Below, piece by piece: positions 57,601-64,000 of a stretch of DNA of 64,000 bases. Where the stretch lies: positions 23,554,942-23,618,941 of the forward strand of contig QCXZ01000001.1 in the NCBI GenBank assembly GCA_025024175.1, given 5' to 3'. The DNA is from Rhyzopertha dominica (lineage: Eukaryota; Arthropoda; Insecta; Coleoptera; Bostrichidae). The notes below the pieces were generated by a model. That model did not search any database and was not told the origin of the DNA. It worked only from the letters and a program-made list of their open reading frames with translations. Position 1 is the stretch's first letter. Every line of letters begins with the position of its first letter. The translations under genes were made by a program, and so were the position numbers.

Positions 57601-59609
57601 GTTTGGCGGTAGCTTTGAAACGGCCATGACTGGGGAAGGGGGGGGGAGAAAGAATTGAATTGCAAACGAAAAGTTATTTGAGCACTTCATTTATATACGT
57701 CAAAAGCTGCAAACGAAGTATGTTTTTCTATACTGATAATGCATAGTGACTCCAAGCATTCAGAATTGATTAGGACGTTGATTACAGTTAAACACAATTT
57801 TTCAGGTCGTCGTAATGTAAAAGTGAATAACGAAAAAAAACGTATCATTGTATTATCTGAGGTAAAGATATTGTAGATATTCGCGTTACATTTTTTCTTT
57901 TGTTGTGAAGGAGAACGGTCTAAAACTTTCCGCGCAACACAAATATTCTGTTTAGTAATCACAAACTTAATAAAACCTCTTATTACTTTCTGTCTTAATT
58001 AATTTTTATAAGGCGCTTAAATCATGCTACTTGATGTGAATTAAATGCAAATACAGAATTTGTACCTCGGCAAAGCTGGAAGAGTAATTGGATTAAGCTT
58101 GTCATAGAGAATTAACACTGAATAATAAAGGCAATTATTACTAAAGTAGCTGCGAACAAGTGTGGAAATACACAATTTAGAACCACAGCTTTATGTTATC
58201 ACGACTTCTAGTTTATTCCACAGCAAACTGCATCCTCGTACACATGAGTTATGACTGCTCCCTGTCATAAATCACTGACAGTCAACAAGGAATGATGAAT
58301 CTGTCAACCCAGCTCAATGCGGAGGTTCAATAAGAAAGATCGAGTAATACTTTCTAGACGACCTCGTCCCATTACGATTGCAATGCGCGAATAGTCTGAA
58401 GCGATGTGTAACAAAAACTGGCTGGAGACCAGTTCACTTGTTTTGTATAGGGTCTGATGCCCTCTTAATAAAAAAGAATGAATATAATTTCCGATTTACA
58501 AAGCCCTCTGAAGCTTGAGGCATGGAAAGGTTTCTTTACATTGTATTCATGGTAAATTATTCTACATTGTCTCAGAGTTCAAGTCTTTACAGTTTTTAAG
58601 AGGTAAGCTTAATTTTACGGTAATTATTTAACACTGCATAGGAAAAAGCCGCTGCAAATTGAATCAATACTCCCACATCAAATTGTCAAAATGACATTTA
58701 CGCTTTTATTTCTTATATTATACCATCGATAATGAGGTTTCGAGCATTCTTTCTCTCTACACATTTTTTTCTACAACAAACGGTTTCGTGCTCGTGATAT
58801 TAGCAGAAATCCATAAATTTTTAAAATCGTTTTTTTTTCTAAATAAAATTACAAGAGTGCTTTTTGATCTGAAATTTGAGTTACTATATATTAGTAAAAT
58901 TTAAAAAAATCGTGTGGACGAGGTCCAAAATCCAGTTTTTTCGAAATATTTCGAAAATGTCAAAATTTTGGAAAAAATCTTTTAAAACAATTTTAGTTAG
59001 AAATATTATTTCCTATCTCATGGTATTTTCACTATTTGCATATATTTAGTATTTTCGGAGATATACAGGAAAAAATTGTTTTTTTTAAGAGAAGGTTTCT
59101 TTGCTAATATCTTCTAAACAGTTTGCTGCACCGAAAATTTATAGGGACGAATAATGCTCGTAATTATACTACTAATCACATCCTAAAAAAACAAAAAAAT
59201 AAAATTTGCAAAAAAGGTAGTTACGCCACAATTTCACCCCCTTTCCTATTGCCGACTTACCTCAAAAACAATAGGTCGCTTTGGGTAGTTGAGATTTATA
59301 TGTAAATTTCAAGTTCATTATATAGTATGTTAAGTCTTTCGAAAGTTATCGCATACACACACAGACACACAGCAAGAAATTTTTTTGCCCAAATTTTGTT
59401 TTTGGACGTTTTCAAGCATTTTGAAGCGATTAAACAAATTAAATTTTTTAAAAAATGTTTCGCAATTGTGTTTTAGATAAAAAAATCAGCGTCTACAGGG
59501 ATTAATATTGGCTATTTTAGATTATATCCGCACTTCAGCTGTACGTTTTAGAACTTCTTCTGTCAATGTTATAATCTGTCAGTTTTACTGTAAAGATTAT
59601 ATATCTCAT
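54691..59609. other. Long stretch with no recognised gene
   Basis: Nearly 5 kb. At 58,730-59,470 the sequence is very rich in A and T runs and probably belongs to the transposon that follows. At 57,631-57,652 a purine-only run (GGGGAAGGGGGGGGGAGAAAG) resembles a polypurine tract, but no LTR follows. Other frames have no domains. Confidence 0.4.
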
Positions 59610-59905
59610 AATGGATTTTACTAGTCTGGGACTAATTAAAATAGCTGAAAACCCGGAGAACGAAGAAAGTCCAAAGTTGAGTTTCAGAGACATCGAGGCA
59701 GAAACTGACAATTCACGAACCAGTATTAAACGATTATGTTAACAAGAGTCTCGTCCCTACCACCTTGAGCTGCATCAAGAAAATATTAATATGATATTAA
59801 AAAAACGAATAAATATTTGTGAAATCATGGACAATTTGAATAATAACGACTGGAAATTTATCCATACAGCCTTATTTAGTGACGAAGCGACATTTAAGTG
59901 TTATT
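59610..59905 (+). pseudogene. Decayed transposase, N-terminal and first catalytic part
   Basis: Frames give KLSFRDIEAETDNSRTSIKR near 59,675-59,735 (the second DNA-binding motif RxIxxETGxSRTSVxRIL). Then YHLELHQENINMILKKRINI and CEIMDNLNNNDWKFI near 59,760-59,860, and LFSDEATFKC at 59,872-59,903, the first catalytic-Asp motif (xFSDEATFxxxG). The reading then ends at a stop and the remaining catalytic region is missing. It belongs to the same broad family as the relics at 3, 7,193, 19,660 and 30,515. Confidence 0.68.
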
Positions 59906-61715
59906 AATCGATACATGCTTTACTGTGCTACTGCAAACTCCCATAAGATGCATAGAAGATAGATGACCATTAAACGGCTGAGGCGGAATTCTTGAGGGTT
60001 GCTCTTTTTTGGTGAGATATCGAGATTTTCTTCAAAATGATATTCCACCTCTAACGAAAAAAAGTAGTTTTGCGTATTGCGAACGATAAAATCCAACGTT
60101 GCAATCAAACTGGATAGCTTCCATAAAAAACATTTATTTTTTATTTTTTTGAAACAGTGAGTCCAGAGTTGCTGTAGTGAAACATCCTGCATATAAACCG
60201 AAATATTTTTTATATGTGCAACAGACTTACAGCCATAATTAAAAAAAAAAGAAAAAAGGCTATATCTGTAATAATAAACAACTTTTGGAGCTGTTCCGGG
60301 TCTTTGAGATACTTTTTATATTACAATGTTAAGGAGTAGTCTGTATGTTTGCGATTAGGAATGATTATTTTGGGTTGAATTTCTGTTTGTTACTGCTTAT
60401 CCAAATCCAAATACAGAAAAAATGTTGGCGTTAGTTTGGTTTTTTGGTGCAAATAGAATTTTTTTTCGTATAGCCTAAAAAGAACAATTACATATCGTAG
60501 GAATTCGTTTGGACCAACAATTGCTTATACAAACAGAGTGAACTAAGTACTGTCAAAACTATAGCATTGAAATCTTCACGTCTCTTCTGATGAATTCTTG
60601 CAAGATTATTTTCATGTTGTCAGTATAGTAATTGTAATTCCTTTACTTCTCGTTTTTGTAAATTTTCTTGTTCAGGGAAACCCATAAATGCCAAATTACA
60701 AATACTTTAAGAATGCTAACTTTAATTACAGCTAGAATAATTCGTTTATCGTTTGTTTAAAAAAGCAAAACTTTGTAATTTTATAGTCATACAGGTAAAC
60801 TTCGGCGTCCGTTGTGTGTATTAATTAGCATAAGGGGGAGTAAAATGCCACTATTTAAGCTCATCTTTATAAATCCTTATAAGGTAATTATGTAACAGCT
60901 TTGAATTGGTAATAACCATGTAACAAACGCAGCTACTAATTCTTTAATTGAAACCACTTCCTAAATTAAAAAGAATAGTGTTTTATTTATAAGTAAGGCC
61001 CCTTTACTTTTACTCCCATAAAGAAATTACAAGTGTTTTCTATTCGTAATTTACGTGCTGACCGCACATGTAGGCTCGTACACCGGAAATATTAATTACC
61101 GACGTAATAAAATATTTCCCATTTTCCCTTCCACAAACCGGAAGCTTCGCCATGACAAAGAACTTGGCCACAAGGAGAATATTACCATTAATTACTATGA
61201 CATGTACTTGGAGACAGTCAATAGAATCCTGCGGTGGGTAATTTGACGCTTCGAAAGTGCCGCTTTACTGCAGTTTAATAGCAGCTGCTTCGTTGAATAT
61301 AAACCGAAAGTACAAATAGTATGGCAAAAATAACACGCATTATCGATACTGTAACTTGCATTTGAATAAGTTGTCGCGTTTCACCTGTCATAGATAAATG
61401 GCTAAAACGCTTTGAGTACGTAGTAATTCTAACACTATATGCGCTCTAAAAAGGAGCGGTACATATCAAATGCAAAACACTAATACTTATATAAAAGTAA
61501 AGATTAAGTAAGATATGGCTATTGTAACTGCATATAGTAGGACAGATATGTGTATATCTATGTTACAAGGTGTCAAGTCCAATTAATAACGTTCAATGAA
61601 TGATTTTAATACACATTCAATTAAGAGGTAGAAACTAAATTTTACTTATTAGTTATTATTATTTCACGTTCAATATTTACAGCTTCTAATTGAAGAGTAG
61701 TAGCGGTGCTAGTCG
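59906..61715. other. No recognised gene; left part probably transposon end
   Basis: At 60,000-60,195 the minus strand reads as a compact block starting GCAGGATGTTTCAC, similar to termini of insect DNA elements, so it may be the end of the element whose transposase lies at 59,610. The rest is AT-rich. Confidence 0.35.
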
Positions 61716-62320
61716 TAAATATTTTTCATATTTCGGGGCTATTCTACCTTGTATTATTCAGTAAAGAACATTTTTTTCCAATGTCGAGTTTTCGATTTTT
61801 ATTTAAGATCTTCGTCAGGACTACTACATTACAATACAAGACATTTCTTTAAGGTACCTACTATTTGAAAAAACATTGCTGTTTACTTACAAAAAATTTG
61901 AGATTATATGAGGACAGTTATTTTAACATTATTTCTTAAATTATGGAGAATTGTATACGATATCTTATTGTAAAACGTTGTGTCAAATTCAAATTTTAAA
62001 ACGGCCAACCAGTACTACCACTCTCTCCGTATGACCAACTGTTAATTTTGAAAAGTCACTAAAGCATTTGTCATAAAAATCTTATAAAAACCCGCTTTTG
62101 TATTTCATTTAAATAAAGAAGCTACTTAAAATTTTAAAATTTAAAATTTTTAAATTTTCTTTTTATGTAAACTTGTAATCACAAATTTTAAAGCACTGTC
62201 TTGTATTGCGTTGTAGTAGTCCTGACGAAGATTTCAAACAAAGATCGATACAGGAAAAAATAGTGTTCTTTACTGAATAATACACGGTCAAATAGCCCCG
62301 AAATATAAACAATATTTTTA
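61716..62320. mobile_element. Diverged sister of the 14.2-kb fold-back element
   Basis: The ends are inverted repeats (TTTCGGGGCTATT near 61,731; AATAGCCCCGAAA near 62,291) with arms of roughly 160-170 imperfect bases. Both arms keep the tail of the ribozyme-like motif (GACGAAGAT). Spacer words match the 14.2-kb element (TTGTGTCAAA, TTTTAAAA, ACTTACAAAAAATTTGAG). AGCTTCTA occurs just outside on both sides (61,681 and 62,320), a possible target duplication though not directly abutting the left arm. No coding capacity. Confidence 0.7.
61790..61818 (-). ncRNA. Degenerate hammerhead-like motif in the second palindrome
   Basis: On the minus strand the left arm reads CTGACGA, an extra A, GAT, an 11-base loop, ATC, then GAAA. 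It has the same order as the 14,738 motif, with core T changed to C (CTGACGA) and a 3-bp stem II. The right arm (62,220 onward, plus strand) has CTGACGA but GATA instead of GAAA. Confidence 0.35.
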
Positions 62321-64000
62321 GCTTCTAGCTATCTGTAGCCAGCACATGTTAATGTGTGTATGTCTAATTCTTAGTCTACGTTCCCTAGATCTGCGCAATA
62401 TTATTTATGCTTTCTTATATATATTCCCCCCCTAATTCTGATTATTTTCTGTAGCAGAGAATTAGTTTTAGAGCGACATCAATAGGTATCGGTTACGAAA
62501 TTACTATTGAAAAAATGTAGGTTAGTTAAAATATTAATTTTCATATTAGTGACCTGGCAGAGGTTTATCTTTAGCTTTCTGTTGAAATAGATATATAAAT
62601 AAAAAGAGAGAACTTTTCAAAAAGTAGTCTGAAATAATCACATGCAAGCTTTTCTGCAAAGGCGGATCTAAAGAATTTAATTTTTCGTTTATTAATCGTT
62701 AATGGTTGTAACAATTTTACACAAAACTGGCTATAATAAAAACAGCATATCAAGGTTTTCAAAATTTTTTGGATATGTAAGGCCGAGAATGCAAAATGTT
62801 ACAACAAAATCGTTAGATATGTCTACTAGGCAATTTGTGCTTTTGTACTAAATAAGTGTCAGATTATGCAATGAAAATGGTTAGTTAACCCTAAAGACAA
62901 ATAAAAGCTCTTAAAGTTGGTCGTGAAAAAACTAAATCTGGTCATTATTGATACCGCGTAAAAAGTTGCCTTACGAATATGTTAACTCAATTTTCCGTAG
63001 GCAGTTTTCTAAAATGTCGTTTTCAATTTTTCTTGGTTTTCATAAAAACAATGGAAATAAGCTGGTTATGCTTTCAAATTATTAAAGACCATCAAAATGT
63101 GCAACTTTGCCCCCATTTAACAGTCTTCGTATCTCTCACGGTTTCCGAGATCCCAATGGTAAGCATGTATAGAAGCCAAGCAATTTTTATTAATGAAGCT
63201 TGCGCCACCTACCAGATTTATTAAAGCATACCAGCCCTGAAAAACTTAAAACTGTTTTCCATTCTTCTGACGTTGTTGGCTGCATATAGTTGACATTTCA
63301 TGCTATAGCAAGGAAATACAGTTATTTTAAATTTTAGTCTTGTTTCGAGGGCTTTTAAGCAAAAAGAACACTCAAAAGGGTTGCTGTTTTGACAGTTTAC
63401 GAAGAATTACAACAACAAAGATTACAGGTGTAATTGAAACGTCAGACTATTAATTTTTTGTCAGTGTTTTTCAAGAGACAGCGATCTATCCGACAAAATA
63501 TTATCTTATAACAAAATAAAGTTACCAATGTGCTGTTAACAAGAAACTAATTAGATGGACATTGGTTACTGCTCATTTTAACAGGACAGAACATCAGGGA
63601 AACCAGAAAACAATACGTCCTAAGAAGCAAAACTAACGATGTGTTTATCCGCGCACTTCAGCCCTATCTTGATCCTTCCAAACAAATTCTACATTTACAT
63701 GTCTATAAGCATTCTGTTCAATTCCAACGTCTGTCGCAATGTCAGTCTCCAATTATACAAATATACTAATTGTAACTAAAAACTTCAAAAGAATGCTTTG
63801 TCGGTTTAACGCCATTATACTACGGCAATCACTTAGAAAACTGATTTAAAAATGGCATGCGTTTATCAGTGTGCTCCTTTTACACGCTTTATCATTTTTA
63901 CGTTTAGAAAGTGTAGGGGTGATAGAAATACGGACCCAACGGGTTTATTAACTGCACTATAAATCAGCGGGGAGTCCAGTTATTGTTTTCGCACTCTCCT
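62321..64000. other. No recognised gene
   Basis: AT-rich sequence. A short frame at 62,979-63,221 has no domain. Confidence 0.4.

Noticed and set aside
57631..57652. Purine-only run as an LTR-element polypurine tract
   Set aside because: No LTR-like sequence follows and no retroelement coding remains lie nearby.
1..64000. tRNA, rRNA and CRISPR features
   Set aside because: No A-box/B-box pairs, rRNA segments or regularly spaced direct repeats with unique spacers were seen. The context is a eukaryotic nuclear genome.

Overview
The window is eukaryotic and almost certainly insect. It is AT-rich, gene-poor and intron-bearing. It is filled with decayed copies of animal transposon families: Tc1/mariner-type transposases, several non-LTR reverse transcriptase (RT) fragments, hAT-like short elements, a Penelope-like endonuclease relic and the env region of a gypsy-type insect endogenous retrovirus. 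There are no operons, ribosome binding sites or CRISPR arrays. I cannot name the species.

The only complete host gene I can support is a four-exon, plus-strand gene for a secreted pentraxin-domain protein of about 388 residues (22,675-29,440). The exons join in frame. Intron 1 appears to use a non-canonical GC-AG splice pair. The last exon carries a long polar insertion inside the pentraxin fold. A CpG-rich, low-TATA island at 17,540-17,914, ending in a plausible splice donor, could be its upstream promoter and 5' UTR exon, but this is inference. A second host gene is hinted at by one good minus-strand exon (5,610-5,742) with splice signals on both sides.

Layout, left to right: decayed transposase (1-1,263); GC-rich patch (2,270-2,440); jockey-like RT scrap (3,500-3,760); a one-orientation cluster of CAGGTG motifs (4,280-5,035); lone minus-strand exon (5,610-5,742); transposase relic (7,193-7,600); non-LTR RT 3' end (10,959-11,640); near-perfect palindromic element with a hammerhead-ribozyme-like motif (14,159-14,841); short repeat with a 10-bp duplication (15,108-15,395); decayed coding fragment (16,360-17,010); CpG island; second fold-back element (17,970-18,391); transposase relic (19,660-20,090); the pentraxin gene with antisense RT fragments in its third intron; another transposase relic (30,515-31,020).

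The right half holds a tandem array of three nested MITE-like units (36,936-38,465) next to an 866-bp hAT-like element, a mariner relic, a longer copy of the 15.1-kb repeat, further RT fragments, an AAT microsatellite, a retroelement piece with an OTU-protease-like motif, a GIY-YIG endonuclease relic of Penelope type, a primer-binding site and leader followed directly by retroviral env remains, another transposase relic, and a diverged sister of the hammerhead-bearing palindrome (61,716-62,320).

The most unusual material is the palindromic family with ribozyme-like motifs and the nested tandem MITE array. Family assignments come from reading translations and motifs by eye. No database search was possible.
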